Shown here: positions 42,290 through 52,480 of the stretch, in pieces | How positions within the stretch are numbered: the first letter of the stretch is position 1 | Layout of the letters: each line of letters starts with the position of its first letter | Assembly: GCF_016808095.1 (NCBI RefSeq) | Contig: NC_068980.1 | Location: 6,420,501-6,484,500 of the forward strand | Direction: 5' to 3' | From: Vigna angularis | Lineage: Eukaryota; Streptophyta; Magnoliopsida; Fabales; Fabaceae | Length of the DNA stretch: 64,000 nt | Notes under the pieces: model-generated | Databases searched by the model: none | Told to the model about the DNA's origin: nothing | The model's input: the letters and a program-made list of their open reading frames with translations, nothing else | Program-made: the position numbers and the translations under genes

Positions 42290-43640
42290 CTCTTAGAAAC
42301 AGTTGGTTGCATTTTGGATTTCTATGAAATGGGTGATTGACACAACTACTGGTAGCAGAATAATTTGCCCAATTGCTATAGGCTTTGAATTGAAGTCACT
42401 AGTGGCTTGGAGAAAAATGCCTTGAGTAGAATGAGCATGGTTTGATGGTGCTGAGAAGTAGGGTAGCTGCAAACTGACTACGACAATGTACAACATATGT
42501 GTGATATCGGATATGTTCCAATAAGCCTCTTATAGGGAATAGGATTCCAAAGAATATCGGTGTTTTAACAGGTTTATGATTAGATATGCATGGGACATGA
42601 GCAGAATAAAACGTCTGTTTGAGAAGGTCAAGAGTATACTTACATTGAGAGAGATGTATGCCCTTAACAGATTTAGCTACCCAAAACCATCACCTAAATT
42701 TTTTTTATTTTAAAAGTGTCATGCAGTAAAGAAGTGATACTAGTAATTTCTTCCAAATCATTTTATGCCAAGACGACATTATCAACATACACAAACAAAA
42801 CCGTGATTTTGGAATGAGAAAACTTTAAAAACAAAGAGTGGTCAGCGATTTTGGAATATAAGAACAAAGAGTAGTTAGCAGGAACATGAGAAATAAGAAA
42901 ATATGATAATTTGGCATACCATTACCTACTGCTTGCTTCAAACCATAAATAGATTTATGAAGATGACAAAGATGGCCCTTTTTATGTTCTAGACAAACTG
43001 TATTTCATGCAAATCAGAAAAACATTATTTACATCTAATTTCTTGATGTGTCAAATTATTCATAGTAGTTAAAGAAAGTTTCAAAATAATCCAATCCCTC
43101 TAATTGGTGATAGCCCTTAGCCATTAAGGGTGCTTTATACACAGAACCATCATCATTATATTTATTTTGATCATCATTATATTTATTTTGATAAACCCAC
43201 TTACAACCTCTGGTAGTCTTGTTGGGAGGAAGAGGCATGATGCTTCAAATTTTGCTCTGTTCCAGATCCTCTAGTTCCTCTTGCATGGTTATCTTTCAAT
43301 TTACTTGTGCAGTAATATTGTAATTTTTTGGTTATTAGCATAAATAGAAAGAGTTACCTGCCTAATATAAACAAAAAAGCTAATTGGATAACTGTTTTGA
43401 TAATCGTTCAAATAAGTTGGTGGTTCTAACAGATTTCATTAGTAAAATTGTGATCATCAGAATTAGACATCATGACTTATAGGGTTTGATCATCATCTGC
43501 ATCATTTGGTTCAATTATATTTTGAGAAGTGATATCATGAGAAGAATCATTGCTTTCAAGAATTCTCCTAATAAGAAATTGATTTTCATAAAAAAAATAA
43601 CATTATGAAAAACACAAATTGTGAATTTTCAAAGTGGAGA
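42290..43640 (-). pseudogene. Decayed Ty1/copia pol fragment
   Basis: On the minus strand, from about 43240 down, LPPNKTTRGCKWVYQNKYN and later MAKGYHQLEGLDYFETF match the start of the copia reverse transcriptase. Further left, with many stops and frameshifts, come LCMLIMSSWHK (in place of the YVDD region), FWVAKSVKGIHLSQCKYTLDLL and SNHKPVKTP, all in family order. A 12-base duplication near 43150-43190 repeats NKYNDDQ. No LTRs could be assigned. It is an old, inactive relic. Confidence 0.75.
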
Positions 43641-43937
43641 CAATGTAGAGCTAGTTAGTCTCATTTTCTTTGACCCATACTTGAGGGACTTTTCTAAAGC
43701 CCCTAGCCCCAAAACCCCAATGAATGGGATCTGATTGAATTACGGCAGGGTTAGCCCCGTAGCCCCACAACATCACCTGAACTATTCTCATTGTCTGAAG
43801 AAACATTTGCTTAAGCGCTGAACAGCCACCGCAACATAGAGTCGACGGCCGACAACACATAGTTGATGACAGATGGCTGCACACGGTGGACGACAGCAGG
43901 ATTCAATTATTTCAGTGATTAGTCATAAGGCAATACA
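43641..43937. other. Short unassigned spacer
   Basis: Moderately GC-rich. The minus ORF 43651-43884 has no recognisable domain. It may be part of the neighbouring relic. Confidence 0.4.
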
Positions 43938-44399
43938 GTTACCTTTATATAAAGCTTATAAGTTTCCATGGATATGAAACAGTGAAGTTTTCATTCCCTT
44001 TGTCTATGTAGAAATTAAACTTCTGAATTTCTTTTCTTATTGAATTTTAAAAACAAAGAAAAGGTACTAGAAAAATGCAGCAGATAATCATCAATGCTAA
44101 TAGTTATGTTAAAAACCAAGTACAAAATCTTTATACATTAAACAAATAATTTCACTCCAATTCTAACCTTTCAAGCTATTAAACTCTTTGGGATTTTATT
44201 CTATATGGAAAGTAATTTGACTAGATTTATTCATATATAGCATTGTTTCCCTGTTACGAATATAGCATTGAAAGTCTTGCATATGTAAAAGATTAGTGAA
44301 ACTCTTCTTTTAGAAATATATTTTGTCCTCTACATGCACAAACACATGTATTTAGCAAAGTGATTTATAGAAATATATTTAAAAAGAATTACTTAAAAG
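43938..44399 (+). repeat. Left copy of a 0.46-kb direct repeat flanking the mosaic copia locus
   Basis: Matches 49158-49609 with about five substitutions and one small indel by eye. Both begin with GTTAC. The right copy starts exactly where the copia 3' LTR ends. The sequence is AT-rich and non-coding, and seems to be host or older repeat DNA duplicated around the element. Confidence 0.9.
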
Positions 44400-44514
44400 T
44401 CACCTTCTTCTTCTTCTCTGGATACACACACCACCAGATAAAGCTCACGCACCTCCAATAACTGTGCACGCACCCACTTCACACACCAGGATTCAGCCTA
44501 AGCTCTTGATACCA

Positions 44515-44837
44515 TATTAAGTGAGGGGCAATAAAGGAAAACCAACATTTAAACGTTATATTAAAAAACGTATGTGCTGGCAAGAGAGAGAAAGACACTT
44601 TCCAAGATCTGAGGGTTAGAGAGAAGGCAGAGAGAAATCCCTCTTCTAGGGTTTCACACCACCACTGGCCGGAGAACAACACCACACTGATCTGAGCACT
44701 GGAATTTAACAGAAAGAAGAACAGAGATACACACAAGGTACTGAAAATTGCAACTCTTTTTCATTAGTAATACTCTGAATGTTTACAGTATTATATACTA
44801 ATCAATAAACTGTTTTCTGTTTTGTTTACTTCCAACA
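44515..44837 (-). repeat. Inverted copia LTR (left copy)
   Basis: 323 bp, the reverse complement of the LTR at 48834-49157. On the minus strand it runs TGTTGGAAGT...CTTAATA. The primer-binding site TGGTATCAAGAGC follows (44502-44514). On its other side is the polypurine stretch and 45 bases of the 3' internal region. So this LTR has internal sequence on both sides, as in a circle or tandem element. Confidence 0.88.
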
Positions 44838-44884
44838 CTCCTCCTAAACAAAACACTGAAAGAACAAATTACGAAATGTACAGA

Positions 44885-45690
44885 ATATTGAAGAAACCCG
44901 AAGGAAAGAGAATATTGACATTGAGGAGCTGCTGCATTCATTGGAGGCTCATGAGTTATGCCTCAATGAGCACATACAGTGCCAGGAGCAAGCCTTACAG
45001 GCCAGATCTCAGTGGAAAGGCAAGAAGGGGTTCAAGAAAGGAGGAAAAGGTGGCAAGAAGGGCAAAGATTCACATGATCAGCAAGGAGAAGAATCCCGTG
45101 AATCAGGCCAGGTGAAGAATCAGAAGAATGGTGAATGGAAGTTTGACAAAAAGAAGGTTAAGTGCTACAACTGTCAAAAACTTGGTCATTATGCCAAGGA
45201 TTGCTGGAGTGGTGAAGGTGCTAAGAACAAACCAAAGAAGAGGGTTAATTTGGCCCAAGAGGAGGAATCTGACTAGAACCAATAATGTTGATGGCTAAAA
45301 CTGAAGAAGATTCATCAGAAAATGATGTGTGGTACCTAGATTCTGGGTGCTCTACCCACATGACAGGGAGAAGAGACTGGTTTGTAGGAATTCAAGGTGC
45401 TGGACATGGAAAGATTCGGTTTGCTGATGATAGGAGTCTGGTTGCAGAAGGTACAGGCAGAGTTGTTCTAAGAGATGTGGGAGGAAAAGAGGTAACAATT
45501 GAAGAGGTACTGTATGTACCAGGTTTAAAGTCAAATATGCTAAGCTTGGGACAGCTACTACAGAAGGGATATGTGATGAAAATGGAGAATAACAGCCTTA
45601 GTATTTTCAATCAACAAAAGAGAATGGTTGTGCAGGCTAGGCTTTCACAAAACCGCACTTTCAGAGTATTATATACTAATCAATAAACCG
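44885..45690 (+). pseudogene. copia gag C-terminus and protease, frameshifted
   Basis: Reads through a gag tail with basic linker and zinc knuckle CYNCQKLGHYAKDC (about 45163-45204). It stops at 45274-45276 and continues in another frame from 45285 with the protease signature WYLDSGCSTHMTGRRDW (about 45330) and the downstream YVPGLKSNMLSLGQL motif of the pre-integrase region. It breaks at about 45662, where LTR sequence is joined. The frameshift lies between gag and protease. The N-terminal gag, the integrase core and the rest are absent. Confidence 0.88.
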
Positions 45691-45776
45691 TTTTCTGTTT
45701 TGTTTACTTCCAACACTCCTCCTAAACAAAACACTGAAAGAACAAATTACGAAATGTACAGAAAAAACCCCTTATC
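45664..45776 (-). repeat. Third, partial copia LTR/PPT fragment
   Basis: A near copy of 44787-44882 in the same (minus) orientation: 52 bp of LTR start (to 45715) plus the polypurine side and about 60 bases of internal 3' sequence. It is joined directly to the protease frame at AGTATTATATACTAAT. The junction looks like a copying switch. Confidence 0.85.
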
Positions 45777-47078
45777 TTCCAGAGTGATGGTTGATGTCTC
45801 CTGCCTAGTTGTGTCCTGATAACAGTTGAAAAACTGTTTCTTTTTATGCTTGAAATTGATACTAAAAGCAACCTTTAACCCTTAGAAACTAGCTTGAAAT
45901 CATGCTTTTGTTCATATTTTTCGAAATAAGAGAGCTGGACAGGTTTATGCTTGATTTCAGTGTTTTTGTGTAGGTTTTAAGGTGAATTTGGTGAAAGAAG
46001 TGAAGAAGGAGAGAGATGGTATCAAAAAAGACATCAAAAAGTGCAAAAGGAGAAGCCGCAACTGCCGCTCAGCGGCAGTTTACCGCTGAGCGGCACTCAG
46101 GAGCTCATGGGGGATCTGCTGAGGGGCAAAATGGCCGCTGAGGGGAAGAAACCAACTCACGCACTTACCGCTGAGCGGTACTTTACCGCTGAGCGGCACA
46201 CTTATGGGCTTGGGCCTAAATTTTCTGTAATTTTAGAATAGTATATAAGCTTTAGGACGTCCTAGGGTTTGTATCTTTGGCTGGGACGAAGCAAACACTC
46301 TCTCTTCCACCCCTTTGAAGGAGGATCTTGGATGCTCAAGCTACCTCTTCACCTTTCTAGGGTTTTATCTTTCATTCTTTCATTATTATTCATCTAGTTT
46401 CACCATGAATATGGTGATCTAAACCTTGTATTGTTGTTGGGGAATCAATGTAGTCTTGTGAAACTCTCATATATGGAATTTGTTTTTACATCTTATATTT
46501 AAGACCTATGCTTTCTTTCATCATTAGTTAGGGTTTTTCCTCTTTGCTCAATGCTTGCTTTGTTTAACTCATTCAATGCATGATTATTGATTTTGTTGAT
46601 ACGGGAACGTACGGGGAAGTCTAGATCCGGGGAATTTCTCCCAATAGTATATTGGTTGATGTTAAGCTCCTGCACTAAAAGAACTAATTATTAGGAAGGC
46701 TAGGAATCGTATGAACTCGTAATTAGGGATAGGCCTTCTTGAAAGGTAATTTAGAGAGTGGCATTAACAATGATGAAAAGAATGTTGAATTCCTAAAGTA
46801 TATGAGGGTGGATAAGATGAAATTGATAACCCCAACAACATACTCATCCATATATTCCATTGAAGTGTTTGTATTTTGTTTTAGCCATTGATCACATTCA
46901 TGCATACATGTTTATTTTCTGTTTTGCATATTAAACTCCACTTATTTCGTTCTTAAGTCTTAAATAATCAACAAATCAAATAGCTAAAGTAGGTCGTGAG
47001 TCCTTTGGGAAAACGATACTTGGTCTTACCGAGTTTTATTACTTGAACGATTCGGTCACACTTGCCGATTGTAAAACA
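45777..47078 (+). repeat. Gypsy-type LTR inserted in the copia mosaic
   Basis: 1.3 kb with no copia similarity. It ends in GATTGTAAAACA, followed six bases later by TGGCGCCGTTTTCGG (47085-47099), a tRNA-Asp-type primer site as in Athila/Tat-lineage Ty3/gypsy elements. It has a possible TATA (AGTATATAAGC, about 46241) and a cluster of CCGCTGAGCGG palindromes. The internal region and other LTR of this element are absent. The left border is approximate, because the TG start cannot be fixed. Confidence 0.6.
46060..46198. repeat. Cluster of CCGCTGAGCGG palindromes
   Basis: At least four near-perfect copies: 46060-46080 (arms of 10 around a central C), 46083-46093, 46166-46180 and 46184-46198, plus a decayed copy near 46134. 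The GC content contrasts with everything around it. It lies in the U3 part of the gypsy-type LTR. Confidence 0.85.
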
Positions 47079-47084
47079 AGTTTG

Positions 47085-47099
47085 TGGCGCCGTTTTCGG
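47085..47099 (+). other. tRNA-Asp-type primer-binding site
   Basis: TGGCGCCGTTTTCGG. The first ten bases match the usual Athila/Tat-type primer site, and the rest has changed. It marks the preceding LTR as a plus-oriented 5' LTR. Confidence 0.6.
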
Positions 47100-47106
47100 T
47101 GTTCAT

Positions 47107-47798
47107 AAATTTATCATCATGTCCCACTTCCAAACTCCAGTCTCATCAACAATCACATCTCTGCTTATGCAAGCTGTAGTTGAGACTGAAAAAAATGTGA
47201 ATAATGATAGTAGAAGGAGGTCATCACGTGTTACTAACTTGCCAACTCAGCTAAGGGATTTCTACTTATCCTATGAGGCTACTCTCACATCAGAGGGACA
47301 TTTTGTGCACTATGCACTAATTGCAGAGGCTGAACCAGTTGAGTTTGAGGAGGCTGTGAAGGATAAGAGGTGGTACAAGGCTATGCAGGAAGAAATTGAT
47401 TCTATAGAAAGAAATCAGACCTGGAAATTGGTGGAGTTACCTCCTGGAAAGAAACCTATAGCATTGAAGTGGGTCTACAAGTCAAAGATAAATCCACAAG
47501 GTGTTGTAGTGAGATATAAGGCACGGTTGGTTGCTAAAGGGTTTCTACAGAAGTTTGGAGTAGATTATGGAGAGGTATTTGCTCCTGTAGCCAGAATTGA
47601 GACCATCAGATTAGTGGTGTCTTTAGCCACTAAGTCTCACTGGACCTTACATCAATTGGATGTGAAGTCTGCCTTCCTAAATGGAAAGCTTGAGGAAGAA
47701 GTCTATGTTACACAACCACTGGGCTTTGAAGTTGAAGGGAAACTGGACAAAGTATATAGACTGAGAAAAGCTCTATATGGACTTAAACAGGCCCCAAG
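47107..47798 (+). pseudogene. copia reverse transcriptase, N-terminal half
   Basis: An open frame with the copia pre-RT linker (RRSSRVTNLPTQLRDFYL) and RT blocks in order: WYKAMQEEIDSIERNQTW, GKKPIALKWVYKSK, YKARLVAKGFLQKFGVDY, VFAPVARIETIRLVVSLA, LHQLDVKSAFLNGKLEEEVY, LRKALYGLKQAPS. The catalytic YVDD block is missing because the frame is cut at 47799 by another insertion. The open frame suggests fairly recent decay. Confidence 0.93.
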
Positions 47799-48172
47799 TG
47801 TGACATCCGGGCACTGACGAGGGCTGGGAGTGACGCCAGTGCAAAAGGCATGGTGCAGGGGGCACAGACAAGGAGCGGCTCCTGGCAGGCTTCGAGTGGA
47901 AGGGGTACATGGATGAATCGAACATACACCGGAATGAGAGGGATCTGGAGTTGAAGGATATCTTAAAGGAATTGATTTGACTACTCATATCACCAAAATG
48001 CATTTGCTTTTCGGTAGCCTGACTCATAAGAACTCCATGGTTAAGCGTGTTTAGCTTGGAGTAATTCTGGGATGGCTGGCAGGCTTCGAGTGGAAGGGGT
48101 ACATGGATGAATCGAACATACACCCCGGAATGAGAGGGATCTGGAGTTGAAGGATATCTTAAAGGAATTGAT
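47799..48172 (+). mobile_element. Cassandra-like TRIM LTR fragment with 5S-rRNA-like sequence
   Basis: It starts TGTGACATCCGGGCACTGAC right after the RT frame. Two copies of a 95-97 bp unit (47882-47976 and 48076-48172) flank about 100 bases (47977-48075) whose right part reads AAGAACTCCATGGTTAAGCG, then TGTTTAGCTTGGAGTA and ATTCTGGGATGG. These correspond, in order and spacing, to the plant 5S rRNA stretch that includes the RNA polymerase III A box, intermediate element and C box. Cassandra elements carry 5S-derived sequence in their LTRs, which is the best explanation. The element is incomplete and rearranged. Confidence 0.65.
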
Positions 48173-48574
48173 ACATACTCATATGGAATTCTCCTAAGAA
48201 GAGGTGAAGCTGGAGAAGAAGTACAAATTACCTCTTACTCATATGCAAATTGGTGTGGGGATAAGACAGACAAAAGAAGCACTGCAGGGTATATTTTCTT
48301 CATGGGTGGATCTCTTATTTCTTGGAGTTCTTAAAAAGAACCAGTGGTGGCTTTGTCATCATGTAAGGCAGAATACATAGCTGCCTGTGAAGCTACTTGT
48401 CAAGCAACTTGGCTGGGATTCTTATTAGAAGGGATGAAGGTGAAGCTGTCTGAGAGGATGAGACTATTGGTAGACAACAAGTCAGCCATAGATCTCATTA
48501 AGCATCCTACATCTCACGGTAGGAGCAAGCACATTGAGACTAGGTTCCATTACATCAGGGATGGTGCGAGTTGA
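48173..48574 (+). pseudogene. copia RNase H domain
   Basis: Frame with YANWCGDKTDKRSTAGYIFF and GGSLISWSS, a stop codon where SKKEP is expected (about 48331), then VALSSCKAEYIAACEATCQA, LVDNKSAIDLIKHPTSHGRS and KHIETRFHYIRD. These are the C-terminal blocks of copia pol in normal order. The in-frame TAA and the missing upstream part make it inactive. Confidence 0.9.
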
Positions 48575-48653
48575 GATCATTGAAGATCACACCAGTGAAA
48601 GGACGAAAACCTAAGGTTTTCGCCGGAGATAGGAAGATCGGCCTAGGAGGAGC

Positions 48654-48777
48654 TTTTCCCCGATTTCAATCGGTGAAAAGTGTGTGTGCTCAAAAGGGAG
48701 TATTTTTACCGATTTTAATCGGTGAAAATAGCTCAAAATCGAAAGAGATGAAGTTTTACCGATTTAATCGGTGAAAA
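48654..48777 (+). repeat. Three related hairpins in the copia 3' leader
   Basis: Three copies of a short inverted repeat, TTTTACCGATT..AATCGGTGAAAA, at 48654-48679, 48704-48728 and 48754-48777, spaced about 50 bases. Stems are 6-10 bp with tiny loops. They lie between the RNase H end and the polypurine tract, so they would be in the element's genomic RNA. Confidence 0.85.
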
Positions 48778-48833
48778 GGGGTTTTTTCTGTACATTTCGT
48801 AATTTGTTCTTTCAGTGTTTTGTTTAGGAGGAG

Positions 48834-49157
48834 TGTTGGAAGTAAACAAAACAGAAAACGGTTTATTGATTAGTATATAATATTGTAAACATTCAGAGTA
48901 TTACTAATGAAAAAGAGTTGCAATTTTCAGTACCTTGTGTGTATCTCTGTTCTTCTTTCTGTTAAATTCCAGTGCTCAGATCAGTGTGGTGTTGTTCTCC
49001 GGCCAGTGGTGGTGGTGTGAAACCCTAGAAGAGGGATTTCTCTCTGCCTTCTCTCTAACCCTCAGATCTTGGAAAATGTCTTTCTCTCTTGCTAGCACAT
49101 ACGTTTTTTAATATAACGTTTAAATGTTGGTTTTCCTTTATTGCCCCTCACTTAATA
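48834..49157 (+). repeat. copia 3' LTR (right copy)
   Basis: 324 bp, TGTTGGAAGT...CTTAATA, preceded by the polypurine run TTTAGGAGGAG (48823-48833). It is followed by GTTAC (49158-49162), which also begins the left direct repeat. Inverted relative to 44515-44837, with few differences. Confidence 0.9.
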
Positions 49158-49609
49158 GTTACTTTTATATAAAGCTTATAAGTTTCCATCGATATGAAAC
49201 AGTGAAGTTTTCATTCCCTTTGTCTATGCAGAAATTAAACTTCTGAATTTCTTTTCTTATTGAATTTTAAAAACAAAGAAAAGGTACTAGAAAAATGCAG
49301 CAGATAATCATCAATGCTAATAGTTATGTTAAAAACCAAGTACAAAATCTTTATACATTAAACAAATAATTTCACTCCAATTCTAACCTTTCAAGCTATT
49401 AAACTCTTTGGGATTTTATTCTATATGGAAAGTAATTTGACTAGATCTATTCATATATAGCATTGTTTTCCTGTTACGAATATAGCATTGAAAGTCTTGC
49501 ATATGTAAAAGATTAGTGAAACTCTTCTTTTAGAAATATATTTTGTCCTCTACATGCACAAACACATGTATTTAGCAAAGTGATTTATATAAAAAGAATT
49601 ACTTAAAAG
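49158..49609 (+). repeat. Right copy of the 0.46-kb direct repeat
   Basis: Copy of 43938-44399 in the same orientation. It begins directly at the LTR end. After 49609 the two flanks diverge. Confidence 0.9.
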
Positions 49610-49670
49610 AAACATGGCCCTTTTCAAGTGAGGGGTTTAGAAAAATGAAAAATCTTTGTTTTCTTATATT

Positions 49671-50312
49671 ATGAGTTTCATTTTTTAAAACCTTTTTTTC
49701 TCACTCCTTTTGACTTTGTCCTATGCATTTATTAGCTCTAGTTGGATTATATTGAAGATTAGTTGGATTATTAGGCCATGCGTATAATGTCCTGGCCTTT
49801 TTTTCATACGTAGTTTAATAATGGAACGTGATTTTACCGTTATTTTTTATGGCAAAGCTAAATGAAAAGAAAAATGCAATGTCAAAACTAATTAAAGAAG
49901 ATGTATGTTCCTTTACCCAACGTATTGAGATGTATTACAAGAAGAGATCATGGTTGAAGACTTCTATAGAACATATTGATCATGAGTTTCATTTTTTAAA
50001 ACCTTTTTTTCTCACTCCTTTTGACTTTGTCCTATGCATTTATTAGCTCTAGTTGGATTATATTTCTTTTTCTGGGAGTGGAAGATTAGTTGGATTATTA
50101 GGCCATGTGTATGATGTCCTGGCCTTTTTTTCATACGTAGTTTAATAATGGAACATGATTTTACCGTTATTTTTTTATGGCAGAGCTAAATGAAAAGAAA
50201 AATGCAATGTCAAAACTAATTAAAGAAGATGTATGTTCCTTTACCCAACGTGCTGAGATGTATTACAAGAAGAGATCATGGTTGAAGACTTCTATAGAAC
50301 ACATTGATCATT
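49671..50312 (+). repeat. Tandem duplication (311 and 331 bp)
   Basis: 49671-49981 and 49982-50312 are near-identical direct copies. The second carries an extra 16-20 bases (TCTTTTTCTGGGAGTG) and a few substitutions. Each copy includes one NAB-domain fragment. Confidence 0.92.
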
Positions 50313-50675
50313 AGCTAAGCGGTATGATCAAATTGTTGAAGACTTCTATAGAACACAGGAATTCGTCAGTGGAAGACTGGAGGATCCCTTTCTCCACTCA
50401 AGCATCATCCACTAGAGAAGTTGATGAGTTCTGCTAATGACAATTATGATAACTATTCTGAGAGTTGTGATGTGGGGGAGTCTGGGGAATTTAAAATTGA
50501 TGATCCTGAGCAAGAAGAGGACGAGGGTTCTAAATTTGATAATTGTGTAGAACAGGAGGAAATTCAATTTGTGGTTGCAAATGATGTGATGAAAATTGAG
50601 AGACTTGGTGAACAGAACAAGGATAATAAGGGGTCAGAACAAGCAGAAACAAAGTTTAGGAAGAAGTGGGGTTGA
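49849..50675 (+). pseudogene. NET/KIP1-like (NAB-domain, actin-binding) pseudogene
   Basis: Each tandem copy encodes MSKLIKEDVCSFTQR.EMYYKKR, matching the NAB domain pattern (LIEED.DSFA.RAEMYY.KRPEL) of plant NETWORKED/kinase-interacting proteins, which bind actin at membranes. After the second copy come LAKRYDQIVEDFYRTQEF (50316 on) and an acidic frame (50421-50675) with MKIERLGEQNKDN, similar to the linker and coiled-coil start of these proteins. The order of NAB blocks is scrambled, and the domain's N-terminal tryptophan-rich part and the long coiled coil are missing. It is a processed or rearranged remnant. Confidence 0.65.
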
Positions 50676-52129
50676 GATTATAAATATTTTATTTCTAGAT
50701 TTGTGATTTATTATTATAGTTTTCTCATCCTAAAAAGAAAGGTCTATGGGTTGTCTTAGCTCATAGGGCTTTGTGGATATTTGGCTCTATGAACTTTTTT
50801 AATAAAAAAATTTTTTGATCCTGTGATTTTTTTGGCTCTAATCCACATAGGTTAGGATTAGGGCTTATCAAATGGGACTAATTTGACAGCTTTAGTTTTA
50901 GTAGAATAAAAGCCAAAAACTCAAAAAGATTTATATAGAACAACTTGTTATATAGTTTTTTCATAAAGGGAAATACTTTTTAAGAAAAGAGGTTATATAG
51001 TTTTTCATAAAGGGAAATATTTTTTAAGAAATAAGGTGGAACACCTCTTCCTATTTAAAGAAACAGCGTGACCCCAACTAGTATTGTAGGAGAAGGAAGT
51101 CTTTTCTGTTTAGCTGTATGACAAGAATCACAACATTCATTCAGACTATATTGTATACAATGATAATGATCTTTGATTAAAAAGATAGCCTAATCGAACA
51201 TTAAAAAAATCAAGATAATGTTATTTCTTTTCTAATCCAAATCAATCCTAAGCCCATGCAACCCACCCAAACCAAGTCAGTTGTACCATTCTTGTATTTG
51301 GTCACATTTCAATATAGAAGCAGTGAAAATCATATTGCAGTTATGATGACAAATTAGATATGAGATGATATGCAAAATTGATAAACAAATTGTTATCAAA
51401 TCTTATAATTAGTTGCTTTAACTTTTGTGCCACCAAGAATATTAACAAAAATAGATGAATTTTACTGTAAGAGACATAATTTGGATGATATGTAATTTGT
51501 GGTTACGAATCTAAAATCTATCCATTTTGAGCATTTATCTTTATTCAAAAGAATGTGCATTAAGAACAAGAATACGTAGATCAAAACTGCATAAAGTGAT
51601 ACATCCAACCTGGTTTATGCATGCTGACACCTTATTGTCATAGTTGGGTTGGATTGTTGTAGAAGACCCAGATTATTGTGCTTTGACCCATGTTGAATCT
51701 CCTTTTGGTGGACAGAACCCGTCTTTCTATTATGAAATTTATAATATGGAGGAAACACATGTCTCGTGTACACGGGAAACTCATGTCTCTTGTAACACAC
51801 GTCAATTGCATGTCCATTTCATAGTCAATTGCATGTTCATTTCATCCACAATGCGTGCAGACTTTTCTTTCGACATTGTTTCTTTCCCTTTATCAAAATT
51901 TGCTGGAAAACAATAAGTGCATGGAGTAGTGGCAGCAACATTAATCTTGGCTTGAGTGTTGGAAAAGAAAGTGATATGATGTTCTTGATGTGCAACCTAA
52001 TGAAAAGGTTTAATAACAAGAGGAATGGGTTCAAGAAAAAAACTTGTCACCCTATAGTGCTATATTGGTCATTCATGACTAGCAAGAATTGCATGTTAAA
52101 TGTTCCTCTTTAATCACTCACACAAACAT
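50676..52129. other. Intergenic sequence, no gene identified
   Basis: Includes a short tandem duplication (TATAGTTTTTTCATAAAGGG, about 50950-51035). ORFs at 51644-51916 and 51829-52113 have no recognised domain. Confidence 0.5.
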
Positions 52130-52480
52130 TTAACATCACACAAACATCTAGTAGGATCTCGTCTAAAATTTTCATCATCCTAAATCGTCCTTAACTTTGT
52201 AAAAAACTCTGTCAGACTAAGATCAATTGTTTCAGGAAAGAGATTCCATCTAGAATTCAGAAACCCTCAAAAATCTTGATGGCAAATCCTTCCAAATTTC
52301 CTCTGCGTTATCCGTCCATAATATATTTATAGGAGGGAAACAGAATGAATATCCAACCCATAATTTGGATTATTTGCGGGCTTAAGAACAGGAGCCACAA
52401 GGGAATCGGCTGTATATTTAGATGCAGATATGTTGGTGCAGAGGAAATGTTAAAATGGTTCATGTCTTCCCATCTCTTAA
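52130..52480 (-). pseudogene. Decayed copia gag fragment (candidate)
   Basis: The minus strand reads, with stops, DNAEEIWKDLPSRF and then FLKQLILV, resembling the gag block TAxEIWxDLKxRFS of copia elements. It is isolated, with no LTR or pol next to it. The neighbouring 54.8-kb fragment is on the other strand and so not obviously the same element. Confidence 0.45.

Larger units (their letters stand above)
44400..49157. mobile_element. Rearranged Ty1/copia mosaic with inverted LTRs and nested insertions
   Basis: The segments in order are: minus-oriented 5' leader, primer site and LTR (44400-44837) with 45 bases of PPT-side internal sequence (44838-44882); plus-oriented gag/protease (44883-45662); another minus-oriented LTR start plus PPT-side fragment (45664-45776); a gypsy-type LTR with tRNA-Asp-like primer site (45777-47099); plus-oriented RT (about 47107-47798); a Cassandra-like 5S-containing insertion (47799-48172); plus-oriented RNase H (48173-48574); 3' leader hairpins; PPT and 3' LTR (48834-49157). 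Integrase and the middle of RT are missing. It has no coding capacity for transposition. Confidence 0.85.

Noticed and set aside
48001..48075. A functional 5S rRNA gene
   Set aside because: Only part of the 5S sequence is present, with many changes. It is flanked by a repeated unit inside a retroelement, so it is 5S-derived and not a gene.
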